This document shows positions 36,901 to 49,795 of a DNA stretch of 64,000 bases, in pieces. Every line of letters begins with the position of its first letter. Within the stretch, counting starts at the first letter, position 1. The DNA lies in contig CM054063.1 in the NCBI GenBank assembly GCA_028641055.1, positions 47,923,920 to 47,987,919 of the forward strand. The letters run 5' to 3'. The position numbers were made by a program, and so were the translations under genes. The stretch is from Alopecurus myosuroides. Taxonomy: Eukaryota; Streptophyta; Magnoliopsida; Poales; Poaceae. The notes under the pieces are model-generated. The model saw only the letters and a program-made list of their open reading frames with translations. It had not been told where the DNA came from and did no database searches.

Positions 36901-38995
36901 CTGGGCAGAGTCGACCATTACCGCATCGACTGGAACAAGGCCGACATCGGCGCTACTCCAATGACCGCCGCCTCCGAAACCTGCACGCTAGCCGGGAAGC
37001 TGTTCTACCTCCGCAAAGCCGCCGAGGACGTGGAGCAAGCATATGCCGTAAGTTTTTCTTGTTTCCCTTGCTTTTTCTTGCTTCTCCGAGTTGCATTCTT
37101 TCTTTCCTTCTTCTCTTCTTTTCCCTTAGCTATTCCCCAGTCCCCGAGATTCGGGCCGAGTAGACGGGTACTCAACCGAGTTGCCGTCTTCTCGGGCCAA
37201 ATGTTCCAAAAACTTTCTAACTCCTTTTCTTCTTTTCCTCAGAATAGCCTCCTAAAACGGACCAACATCTTCCGCCGGCTGCTTTGGAACCACATCATAG
37301 CCAAGAACCGCATCGCGGCTCTTGAAGCCGAGCGCAAAGATGATGCCGCGTTGGAGCAGGCGGCACTGGACCACGCTCTCCAACTCTCTGAGATCGAAGG
37401 TAAGCTTTTAGCTATTCGGTTTGTGCGTTTTGTGTTTACGCCCGTGTTTGCTTTTTGCTATAACTCTGTTTACTCTGCAGGCAAATTCAAGGAACTGCAG
37501 GAGCAGCATGAGCACTACCACGTCTTCTCTCCCTCTGCTGAGAGCAAAATCAAGTATCTGGAAGGTCAGTTGCCGGCTTCTCTGTCATTGCATCTTCCTT
37601 TACTTAGTTTCTCTGCTAACCCTGCTGTTCTCTCTGCAGAAGAATACAAGAAATTCCGGGAGGAGCATCTCAACTGCTTGATGCCTGCCGAGGTGCAGCA
37701 GCAGCTGGCCACCCGAGATGCAGAGCTCAAGAAGGAACGCGACACCGAGCGCACCGAGTTCGAGGAGATGCAAGTGAAGTTGAAATCAGCTCTTGAGGAT
37801 GCCTTGGAGACCAAAACCACAGCGAAAGCCAGAGAGAGGACGCTCGAGACGGAGATCTCGGTGCTGAAGGACCACAACTCGCAACTCATGCTCCAGCTCG
37901 CCAGCGCACGCCAGGTTGAGGACCGGCATATTGCTGACGAGGAGGCTTGGAAGATTAAGCTGGACGCGCTGCTGGTGGACCTCAAAAGTAAGTCTCCTCT
38001 TCTCTGCATCTGGCTATTTATTTTCTCCGCTACCTGGCTTGCTTTTCCTCTCATTCTTTCTGCTTGGTTTCATCTCTTTTCTCTGCCTCTCTTCCCAATT
38101 CTTACTGGTTTCTCTTCCAGATATCTTCCCTAGTCTCCGCGCCGCCAGCACTCCTGCTCTTGAAAAAGCACAGCAACTCCGAGCCGCATCCGGGATGCCC
38201 GTCGACACCAAGTCCAGCGTCAACGACAACCTCCTGAACATCAAGACCCAGCTTTACCAACTCAGGGGCTTGGGCACCACCATGGTGTCCACTGCCTATA
38301 AAATCCATGACCTGTTCTGGCCGGATGAATCCGCGCCCAACAGCTTAATCGACATCGCCGGGAAGCTGGATAGCGTGAAGGCCGAGCTGAAGAAGTGGCG
38401 CGGCTCTGCAGCTCGGGCAGGAGCGGACCAGATACTTCACTTTATCACCAGCTGGTACGAGAACCTCGACCTCGACAGGATCCTCGAGATGCGCGAAGAT
38501 TCCAAGTGGAGCAAGGATCCCGAGTGTGTTGCCCGCCGAAAGAGGGTAGCCTATGAGATAGCCTCCTACGCGGACACCGCCACCTTCATCGAGGGCCTCC
38601 CCGAGCCAGATACTGAAGCTGAGGACGAGGACGATGAAGATGAGGACACCGAGTCGGACGACCTGAGCTTCTTCGAAGAGGATGCCGCGAAAGGAGCTGC
38701 CGAGAAGGGAAAAGGCAAGGCCAAGGTTGATGTTGAAGTCGAGAAGCCGCAAACTAACGCTGAGGAGCCCACCATCACCACCGAGATGGTGATCCAGCAA
38801 GCGGCCCCCGAGTTGGGCGCGACCAGCAGCAGCTTCCAGGCTGCTGCATCAACCTCGGCCACGGATCCCATTTCCGTCGCCACGGCAACCTCAGAGCCAG
38901 CTGTCAACGCCAACACTGAAGCGGATGCCGAGAGCGCCGACGCCAAGAAGACTGACACGGACAACACTGCCACGGACGACATTGCTGCTGCCTGA
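33955..38995 (+). CDS. Antisense accessory gene of the Ty3/gypsy element (putative gypsy-type transposon domain, coiled coil)
   Basis: Runs opposite to gag-pol. Eight exons with consensus splice sites: 33955-34878, 35236-35365, 35500-35677, 35770-37047, 37243-37399, 37481-37564, 37640-37987 and 38121-38995. Phases match at every junction, and the total is about 1,320 codons. Exon 1 contains the plant 'putative gypsy type transposon' domain (PF04195-like): LPVSDFFAKFLNHFGLQPHH, then HAVVCEAFLGVYPTIHTWARY. Exons 3-4 are basic, then Q/E/A/P-rich and disordered. Exons 5-7 are charged heptad-like coiled coil (AALEAERKDDAALEQAALDH). The C-terminus is acidic. One defect: in exon 4 the frame must change between 35890 and 35911 (TAG at 35912 in the upstream frame, TAG at 35887 in the downstream one), consistent with loss of one base. 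Function unknown; an antisense gene in this position is known from Grande-type elements. Confidence 0.85.
34914..35183 (+). repeat. Five-unit tandem array in intron 1 of the antisense gene
   Basis: Units of about 47-59 bases each begin with CCGAGTAG or a one- to two-base variant (CCAAGTAG, CCGAATAG, CTGAGTAG, TCAGGTAG, then CCGAGTAG again at 35176). Each carries TATGCTTTGTGTTTGCATG or a close variant near its end. The array fills most of the intron between 34879 and 35235. Confidence 0.8.
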
Positions 38996-39493
38996 AAAAC
39001 TTATCTTAACTTTTTATCAGATCCCCGGGATGTCGGGTGCACATGTATCAAACTATTAAGTCTTCGTTGCTACTCAATTTTATTTTCAGTTGAAGTTCTT
39101 AGCAACTCTGGCTCAATGCCGGGTTGCGTTAATATGCAAGTCCCCGAGTTGCATTTTTTATCCGCTCTTCCTTTTTATCTCAGCTCTTACCTGCAACTTG
39201 TTGCTTTGTTGGTAGTCGAGTCACAAGAGTTCAAAGTAGGAGTTTCAAATACTTAGCCACTTAGAAAATTCATAGTAACGCTGCCCACCACTTAGCCGAA
39301 AAGAAAAAACAGTAAAAAACACTCTATTTGGTTGCCACACGCTTCCGTTCTTTTGCAATTTTTCATGTGTTCATTGACTCTTTGGCTTGTTCTCTCGCTT
39401 GCCATGAAGCCGGATTGTGGACAGCAGCAGAGTCGCAGAGTGTCCGGTGAGTTTAAACACACTACTTTGTATGCTTTTGAAATTCTAAGTGGT
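38996..39493. other. Gap between antisense gene and pol; no integrase
   Basis: About 500 bases with stops in all frames. In a complete Tat-type element the integrase would follow the second RNase H here on the minus strand. No HHCC zinc finger or D-D-E core motif was seen. The sequence serves as convergent 3' ends for the two opposing genes. Confidence 0.6.
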
Positions 39494-41494
39494 TCAACCG
39501 AATAGACAAAGCGAAACCGAGTAAACACAAGGAACAGTTTGGACGAGGGTAGTCCCCGGGTTCTCTTTTGCAACCTCCCAGTCAATCTCCATGGGAACAG
39601 CTTCCTCACCAGGCAGAGAAGGAACGAATATAGACTCCGAGTTGGGGGATGGCTTGATAGATGGCTTTCTCAAATGCTCCAAGGCAACCCCAGCCGGGAT
39701 GTACTGCCGAGAAGACCCCAACTTGGACAGCTCATCAGCTGCCTCATTCTCTGCTCGGTGGATATGCTTGAACTCGCACCCTTCAAAGAAACCAGTCATG
39801 GTTTGCACCAAAAACCGATATGAAGCCATGTTGGCATCCAGAGCATCCCAGGTGCCTGAAACTTGTTGCACAACCAGATCCGAGTCGCCATAGCATACAA
39901 TACGCTGCACGCCAACCTCCTTGGCCACCTTCAAACCGTGTACCACGGCCTCGTACTCTGCTACATTGTTGGATGCCTTGAAATGAATTTGCAGCACGTA
40001 CTTGAGTTGATCTCGCTTGGGCGACGTGAGCACCGCGCCAGCACCCAAGCCTTCCTTCACCTTGGAGCCATCAAAATGCATCTTCCAGTAGTTGGCTACC
40101 GGAGTAGGAGGCTCGTACTGCACCTCAGCCCAATCCACTAGAAAATCTGTCAGGATCTGTGACTTGATGGCTTCTCTTCTCGCATACGCAGGAGCGTACG
40201 CGGCTAGCTCAATCGCCCACTTGGCTATTCTGCCACTTGCCTCCTTGTTGCCCATGATGTCCGAGATGGGAGCAGAACTCACCACAGTGATGGGATGCTC
40301 TTGGAAATAGTGCTTCAGCTTCTTGGCGCCCAGGTACACGCCGTAAGTCATCTTCTGGTAGTGTGGGTAGTTCTGCTTGGAGCTGGACAACACCTCACTG
40401 AGATAATATACAAGCCGCTGCACAGTCTTGCCTTCCTCTTCTCTCTCCACCATAATCACAACACTGACCACTCGGTTGGTCGCAGCAATGTATAGCAGCA
40501 TTGACTCTTTGGGTAGCGGACTAGCCAAGATGGAAGCGCTACCCAGCATGGCTTTCAGCTCCTTGAATGCCACATCAGCTTGCGGTGTCCAGACGAACTT
40601 GTCGCTCTTCTTCATCAACTGATACAGAGGCAAGGCCTTCTCGCCCATTCTGCCCAGAAAGCGGCTCAGAGAAGCCAAGCAACCAGTGAATTTTTGCACA
40701 TCCTTCAGGGATCTCGGCAAAGACATGCTCTCTATAGCTTTTATCTTTGAAGGATTGGCCTCAATGCCCCGACTGGATACCAAGAAGCCGAGTAGCTTGC
40801 CAGCCGGGACGCCAAAGGTGCATTTAGTCGGATTCAACTTCATCTTGTACTTGCGCAAGTTGGCAAATTTTTCCTCAATGTCACTAAGCAGAGTATGTGT
40901 TTTATCCGTTTTGATGACAATGTCATCTACGTACACCTGCACATTTTTGCCAATTTGATCATGCAAGCATTTCTGCATGCATCTCTGATAGGTAGCCCCA
41001 GCATTCCGCAACCCAAAGCACATGACACGATAGCAATAAGCCCCGTACGGGGTAATAAAGGCAGTCTTTATTTGATCACCAGGGTTGAGAGCTATCTGAT
41101 GAAAACCAGAGTAGGCATCTATGAAAGACAAAATCTCACAACCAGTAGTGGAATCGATCATCTGATCTATGCGGGGTAGCAGAAAGGGATCCTTGGGGCA
41201 GGCCTTGTTCAGGTCAGTGTAGTCCACGCACATGCGCCATGCGGTATCCGCCTTGGGGTCCTCCTTCTTCTTCTCAACCACAACCGGGTTGGCTAGCCAG
41301 TCCGGATACAAAACCTCCATGATAAAGTTGCTTATCAGCAACTTGGTGATCTGATCACCGATAGCTTTCCTCCTCTCATCACCGAAGTGGCGCATCGCCT
41401 GCTTCACTGGCTTGGCATCATGCCGTACATGTAGCGAGTGCTCAACCAACTCCCTCGGGACGCCTGGAAGATCTTCATTGGACCAGGCAAACAC
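39494..41494 (-). pseudogene. Pol fragment: reverse transcriptase, RNase H and second RNase H
   Basis: Open for 666 codons, continuing the protease frame after two in-frame stops. RT covers about residues 60-260, with WRMCVDYTDLNKACPKDPF, SFIDAYSGFHQI (catalytic Asp about 126) and YVDDIVIKTD (Asp pair about 190). The first RNase H (about 330-405) is degenerate: its usual first Asp region reads LLYIAATNRVV. A second, archaeal-type RNase H follows at about 468-592 with all four acidic positions: MHFDGSK (D475), NVAEYEAVVHG (E513), CYGDSDLV (D537) and EAADELSK (D587). The frame then ends without integrase. The catalytic motifs are intact, but the upstream stops would prevent a full gag-pol product. 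Confidence 0.92.
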
Positions 41495-41638
41495 GTCCCG
41501 ATTCTCACGGAGGAAGTGGATGAGCTCGCTTTCCTATTTCTCTCCCAACCCGGCGCCAATGATGGCAACGCGGTCTGGGAACTCAGGATCAACCTGGACC
41601 TTCTTTGTCTCCTGGGACGCCTGGAACGCAGTCCCGTA

Positions 41639-42342
41639 CTAGGAACTCGGCATGCCAGACGCACCACCTTGCGCTTCTTGCGCCATGGCCACCACCTCGT
41701 ACATCTTCTTCTTCTCGGCAGCAATGACCATGGATTCCGCCAGCTGGGAACCAGCAGAGGCACACTCCATGGACTTCTTGTAGTCACCCGAGATGGTGAT
41801 CACTCCATTGGGACCAGGGATCTTCATCTTCAAGTACGCAGTATGGGTTGAAGCCATGAACTTGCTGAGAGCAGGACTACCGAGTAGGGCATGGTATGGG
41901 CTCTGGTGATCAACCACCTCGAAGGCCAAGCTCTCAGTGCGGCAGTTCTCCCCGGTGCCGAATAGGACGTCTATCCAGACGCGGCCGATTGGAGAGCAAG
42001 ACACTCCCGTCACAATGCCATGGAAAGTGGTCCTGCTGGGTAGCAGCATGTTCTCGGCCATCCCGAGCTTCTCGAGTGTGTCTCTATACACAATGTTGAT
42101 GCTGTTGCCGTTGTCGATCAGGACCTTGCTGAACCTGACATTCTTCTGAGCACCCAAGAAGGTAGGATCCACCACCAAAGCATAGCTACCCGGGTTGGGC
42201 ATCACCTTGGGATGATCAGCTCTGGACCATGTGATCTCTTGGTTGCACCAGTGCAGGTAGTGGGGCACAACAGGAATCACAACATTGACCTCCATTGCAC
42301 GCCTGTGCAGAGTCTGCTTGTCGGAGGGCTCAGAGGTGAAGA

Positions 42343-42346
<4 letters not shown>
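41639..42346 (-). pseudogene. Retroviral-type aspartic protease region
   Basis: Same frame as the RT segment. The active-site region reads VLIDNGNSINIVYRDTLEKL, where plant Ty3/gypsy proteases normally have D-T/S/G-G; the D-N-G triplet at residues 78-80 is a variant. A later HALLGSPALSKF block corresponds to the second half of the fold. The frame ends in TAG at 41639-41641, with another TAG at 41534-41536 before RT, so translation of RT would need readthrough or these are decay mutations. Confidence 0.85.
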
Positions 42347-44814
<2,468 letters not shown>

Positions 44815-45090
44815 CGGCCTTCCGCGAGCAGCGAGCACAACAGGAGGATCCTCCGCGACCAGCACCTCCTTTGGAAACTCGCGGACGACGGCGATGGCGA
44901 CGTAGACGAGGTGCGAGCCGAAGGAGAGCACCGAGCCGCCTGCCGGAATGGGCCTCCCGCCGAAATCTCCGGCGTTGTCGGTGACGAAGTCGAAGGAGCC
45001 GAATCTGTGGACAAGGCAACAGACCACGCGCTCCCCAGTAGCAGAAACGAGTCCCGTCCGAACATGGACTCCAGCCAGCGTCTCTGTCTG

Positions 45091-45109
45091 CCCCACGGTG
45101 GGCGCCAAC
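45091..45109 (-). other. Primer binding region of the Ty3/gypsy element
   Basis: Minus-strand GTTGGCGCCCACCGTGGGG abuts the LTR end. This sequence is the usual post-LTR signature of many grass Ty3/gypsy elements and fixes the orientation. Confidence 0.75.
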
Positions 45110-45993
45110 TGTCGTGGTGGTATCACGACAGATGCCATGGGATGGCTAGAGTTGAGGGCGATGGACGCTGGAGGTGCTCGGGGAGGGATCACACGGCGAG
45201 TAGCCGCGTGTGGTAGATCACAATCACCGCAAACAACAAGATCTTACCCAGGTTCAGGGCCCTCGTGTGGAGGTAACACCCCTACTCCTGCCTCTCTCTT
45301 TATATGGTGTTTACCGAGTAGCCACAGTACAGTTCAGGCCTTCAGCCGAGTAGCCACTCTACGCTCAAGCTCTCTCTAAGTGTTGCCTCGTCTAGGTTCC
45401 AAACAAGTGAGTCGAGCCTCTCACAGGAGGAGGCAGGGCACCTTATATACTGGTGCCCAGCCGGATAGAATAATACTAAAAGATACAGCTCGATGGAACA
45501 GGAGCACTGCAGAACCACGCACGCCTCCGGGTTCCCGCTGACGCGTGCACCGTAAGTCGTCGCCCCGTTCGGAGATGGGACCTGTCCACCCTTGTCAGTG
45601 AGATAGGGTAGGCCCCTAGCCCTGTCCTGTCCCCTCTGTCAGTGACAGGACTAGACAGGCGCCTACCGCACTGTAGCCACGCCGGAGCGCGGATAATCAC
45701 GCGCTCCGTAAGTTGAACCGCACGCCGTACGGATGCAGGATATGCGAGATCCTTTGTCAGAACGGCTCCATTGACTTCTGGCCCGAGTAGGAAACCACTC
45801 CCTCTACTCGGACCAACTCCTCTACTCAGAGGAATATAACTTCCTTGATTCTTCCTCCTGACCATTGGTGGGTACGACCGGATAGCTGCCTACCGGGTAG
45901 CAAGTACCGGGTAGCCAGCTTACTTAGTAAAATAGCTCCTTGACCTTGCCTTTAGCACTGGCCTTACTCCTACTCGGGGGTAACCCCCCGACA
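45110..45993 (-). repeat. 5' LTR of the Ty3/gypsy element
   Basis: 884 bases. A minus-strand TATATAAG at 45442-45449 is the presumed promoter of gag-pol. It has five copies of CCGAGTAG/CTACTCGG; one of the six in the other LTR is mutated here to CTACTCAG. Confidence 0.93.
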
Positions 45994-46050
45994 ATGTTTC
46001 ATGTGAAATGTCGGTGTTTCGGCCTGTATGGTTGGCATATTCTTTGATGA
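45994..46050 (+). repeat. Tandem duplication of GT61 3' flank, copy 2 (right part)
   Basis: Starts with the target duplication ATGTT (45994-45998), then TTCATGTGAAATGTC and GTGTTTCGGCCTGTATG. This matches copy 1 near 32034-32075 and restores the order of the block broken at 32329. Confidence 0.75.
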
Positions 46051-46128
46051 AATTTTAGGGAGGTTTTTACCTTCCCATTTCCAAAGAAAACAAAGATGTG
46101 TAGTGATAAAACCCAAGTTCCTAAAGTA

Positions 46129-46231
46129 CTCCCTCCGATCCATATTAATAGGTGCTCAAGTGGATGTATCTAGACATGTTTTATTGCTAGATACATCCAT
46201 TTGAGCACCTATTAATATGGATCGGAGGGAG
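46129..46231. mobile_element. Stowaway MITE
   Basis: A 103-base near-perfect hairpin. The 45-base arms begin CTCCCTCCGATCC and differ at one position, with a 13-base loop. It is flanked by TA at 46127-46128 and 46232-46233. This is the classic structure of a Tc1/mariner-derived Stowaway MITE. Confidence 0.95.
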
Positions 46232-46233
46232 TA

Positions 46234-47312
46234 CTAACTTCAGATCGTCCATTCAAACCGAATCGTAGACATATTAACTGCCCAACTTGAATGAGGTACT
46301 GCATATGTGGCGTACTCCATCTGTCCCTGCCACAGGGTTCCACGGTCCAGGCTAGCACACGCATTAAACCCCACGGTATCCTCACCACCCCCTCATAAAC
46401 CCTCCTGCTCCTGCAGCCAGTACCACCACCAAATTAAGCTGGATCTGCTGCTACATGCAGATCAACAATTCCAGAGGCACACATCAGTACTAGCGAATCA
46501 TCAGCACAATCTTGTGATCCGAATCAGCTGCTGGGTGATGATACATCATAGCAGTGATCCAGGCCAGCTAGCTAGCAGCTGCACATTGGATCATGAGCCA
46601 CGAAGCAGTCACTGAACGATGCAACTGGACGAGTGATTCAGGGCAGCTAGGTAGGTTAGCTAGCTGCACCTTGGATCATGAGCCACAAGCAAGGCAGTTA
46701 CCATTTTCTGCTGGGTTGTGTGCCATGTGGTGGAGTGCCCTTCTCTCTGGAAGATGAATGGGGATTGAGGCGTACTGGTACTACTGCTGCTATTGATGTT
46801 ATTTACCATCCATGGACCATGGAGATCTGGTGCCCACTGCCCACATTGGTAGTTTGATATAGTACTAGTCTACTCACCACATGCAAGCTCTGACCAGCGA
46901 GTGATCACCCCGGCCGGCCCTTAATTTCCCCACACGGCCACACCTTAAACCACGATTAAGCCTACCCGGAAACCTAGTTACCCAGGACAAACCCCCTTTT
47001 TTCCTTCTTGTTTGAAGTTTTGCAATGAAAAGTTAGTTGGAGCTAATTTTTGTGTTGAGGTACAGGAATTACTGGTATTTAATCCAACATTGATCTATTC
47101 TTGGCTCCACACCCCCACATGGCGGAAGCAGAGTGCAGGTGGAGAAGTCCATCGTGTTGCGATCACTGCAATCATTTTTCTTCCACTTTTTGAAGCTCTG
47201 TCTGAGAGCTTCTGCTTCTTCCTCATTGATCCTGCTAATCATCTCTGAAGATGGTTAATGGAGTAGTGGTAGCCGCAGGTGCGGAGTTGTAGCGGTTCTT
47301 GCTTGTGCGCTG
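46234..47312 (+). promoter_or_regulatory. Upstream region of the IQD gene
   Basis: No gene recognised. It contains two similar blocks ending CACCTTGGATCATGAGCCACAA or a close variant (46580-46605 and 46664-46690), so a small local duplication lies in the promoter. The leader near 47230-47312 is short, with an ATG at 47250 upstream of the chosen start that opens only a short frame. Confidence 0.4.
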
Positions 47313-48595
47313 ATGGGCAGGGCGGGCAGGTGGCTCAGAAGCTTCCTCACCGGCAAGAAAGGCAAGGACAAGGGGAGCGGAGACGACGGCGGGCCGCTTC
47401 CTCCCACGGCCTTGCCGGCTGCCAAGGAGAAGAGGCGATGGAGCTTCCGGCGCCCGGCGTCGTCGGTGAGCGGCAAGGACACGGTCAGCACGGCGTCCGG
47501 CTACCAGGGGCTCGGCAAGCTCGCGTCCACGTCGTCGTCGTCCCGCTGCTTCTCGGCCGCTGAGGTGCACGCGGTGGCGGTGCAGGAGTACCAGCAAGAG
47601 CGCGTCGTCGTCGCTGTGCCGCCGCCACCGCCGCCGCCCGAGGCCGAGATCGCCGCGGCCACGGCGCCGTCGGAGGAGGCCGAGGTGGCTGCCGCAGTCA
47701 AGATTCAGTCAGCCTTCCGATCGTACCTGGTAAGTGACGCGTCGTTCGTACATTCCAATGGAATGGTAGCTTCGATTGATGCGATCGAAGCGTGCGCGTG
47801 CAGGCGAGGAGGGCGCTGTGCGCGCTGCGGGGAATGGTGAAGCTACAGGCGATGGTGAGGGGCCAGCTGGTACGGCGGCAGGCGGACGCGACGCTCCGCC
47901 GTATCCAGGCGCTCGTCGCCGCCCAGAGGCGCGCGCGCGCCGAGCGGCTGCGCCTCCGGCTCCTCGAGGACGGCGGCGCGCCGCGGCCGCCCACGGGCCG
48001 CCGGTCGCCGCAGCACCACCGCTCCCCCCGGAAGCCACTGGCAATGCAGGAGGCGATGGACAGCGGCGGAGGCCCGCGGCGCAGCAGCTACTGCTCGACG
48101 CCCGGGAAGGGGGAGCTGTACAGCCACACGCAGAAGGCCTCGCCGGCCGGGCTGACGACGTCGGACAACACGAGCGCGCGTACGTTCAGCGACCGGTTCG
48201 AGGAGGAGCAGTACTCGGTGGCCTCCTTCTCAGCGGCAGGGTCCGAGGCGAGCGGACGCCACCATCGCGGCGGCGGCGGCAAGGTGTGCCACGCCGGCGT
48301 CGGCGCAAGCTACATGGCCAACACGGAGTCGTCCCGCGCGAAGCAGGCGCGGTCGCAGAGCGCGCCGCGGCATCGCCCCGATCCGGCCTCACCGTCGAGC
48401 GGGCGGCGCAGGGCGTCCCTGGACCCGCGGGACCTCGCCGGCCAGGCACGCGTCCCCTCGCCCGGCAGGAGCTCCGTCGACACGGCGCGCGCGAGGCCGC
48501 CGGACAGGCCGAGCGGCAGCGAGTGCGGGTCTTCATCGAGCACGGCGCTGCTGCTGACCTCGGCTGCCACGGCGCCGGCGCGCATCGGTGGATGA
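47313..48595 (+). CDS. IQ67-domain (IQD) calmodulin-binding scaffold protein
   Basis: Two exons, 47313-47729 and 47804-48595, joined in phase 0 by a 74-base GT-AG intron (402 codons). The start is ATG GGC AGG; the N-terminus MGRAGRWLRSFLTGKKGKDK is typical of IQDs. The IQ67 domain spans about residues 125-192 and the intron falls inside it after FRSYL, the conserved intron position of this family. IQ motifs are KIQSAFRSYLARRALCALRG and VKLQAMVRGQLVRRQADATL. The C-terminal DUF4005 region is recognisable (SYMANTESSRAKQARSQSAP). The rest is Ser/Arg/Pro-rich and basic. IQDs bind calmodulin and associate with microtubules, plasma membrane or nucleus; the specific role here cannot be read from sequence. 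All frames are intact. Confidence 0.95.
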
Positions 48596-49011
48596 CGTGA
48601 TCTGGCGGCGTGGAGCGGAGTCTCTGAAGTTTAAGCGAGACAGCATGGTTTTGGTGTTGAATTGGGACATTGGGTTACTCGACTTCGTACGGCGAGAAAA
48701 AAAAAAGGGTCACAGCGATGATCTTCTTACGTGTATGAACTGCTTCATTTGAAATTTGTACATAATTGATGTACACAAATTTTTGCAAATCAAATTGGGC
48801 CCGGTGTATGAATTGGGCACTATCATGGACAATAAGAAGCACATTTCTGCAATAAATTATCTTGCAATGTAAATTTAAGGTCAAACGAAGTATAAAGCAT
48901 AACAAAAATTGATGCAAGAATCAAAGGTTTATATAATCCTAAACATATCACTTAGTACAACATAAATGAAAACATATTAACCTAAAACATACCTATAACA
49001 GGCTTTAATTC
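48596..49011. other. IQD 3' flank
   Basis: Probable 3'UTR and spacer. An inverted repeat around 48753-48781 (AATTTGTACAT against ATGTACACAAATT) could form a hairpin in the transcript. No other feature was seen. Confidence 0.35.
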
Positions 49012-49470
49012 TGTCTAGAAGTTCCGGCCACTCACAAAGCTCTACTTTGTTCTCGAAAATCTTCCTTAATTTTACAAATATCAAGACTTTTAAATATCCA
49101 TCGCTCGATGTGGCACATCAACAAGTCATTAAGTTAGGTATCAGACATCTTATTGTACAACTCGGTCTTGATGATCTTCATAGTTGAGAAGACCCTTTCA
49201 ACTGTTGTTGTCGCCACGGGTAAAAGCAATGTCTACTCAATGATATTGTAGGAAATATGATGCGTCTTACAATTCAACAATCTCTTTAACTAAACCTGAA
49301 GTATTAATTTCTTCTTATATGAATAATGAATAGCTCGCGGATATCTTGTATATACTCATGCCCATAATTAGAAAATTTCTCATCATAAATATCTATAAGC
49401 TTATTCACATGGAACCTAGCACAAGAGAAGTTGTGAAGTAACTCCCAAGATATATTATTTTAGTGATGGT
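49012..49470 (-). pseudogene. hAT-type transposase relic (dimerisation domain)
   Basis: On the minus strand near 49100-49230 the sequence reads LPVATTTVERVFSTMKIIK, then TELYNKMSDT, then a stop and LNDLLMCHIERWIF. This is the conserved C-terminal hAT dimerisation motif of plant TTF-type zinc-finger/hAT proteins. An upstream piece (49320-49470) reads FARFHVNKLIDIYDEKF-like sequence. Stops and missing parts show it is dead. No terminal inverted repeats were identified. Confidence 0.6.
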
Positions 49471-49795
49471 CAAATTTAGTCGTAATACACCCTATAAGAA
49501 CATATAAGGTGTTTTTACACGGTAAAAATGACTAGTGGTTACATGGTGCCCCCTTTACTGTTTACCCCATTTTCTTACCATTTTGTTCATACTTGGGATT
49601 GAGATTTCATTTTCAATGCAAAATGCTTTGACATCTTCCAAGAGTGGGTCCCAACCATCATCCCTCTAATTGACCAAACATGTTATCACGTCGTTAACTA
49701 AAGATATTGCGATACAATTGAAAGTTTGGATCAACAAAATATATTTAGACAATGTAACCATAAAACAATTATCCATCGCATACATGAACAATATT

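Noticed and set aside
46129..46231. Near-perfect hairpin as a microRNA precursor
   Set aside because: The termini CTCCCTCCG and TA duplications identify a Stowaway MITE; no evidence of processing.
47699..48585. Several long frames on both strands over the IQD exon 2
   Set aside because: High GC leaves stop-poor shadow frames; only the frame continuing the IQ67 domain is supported.
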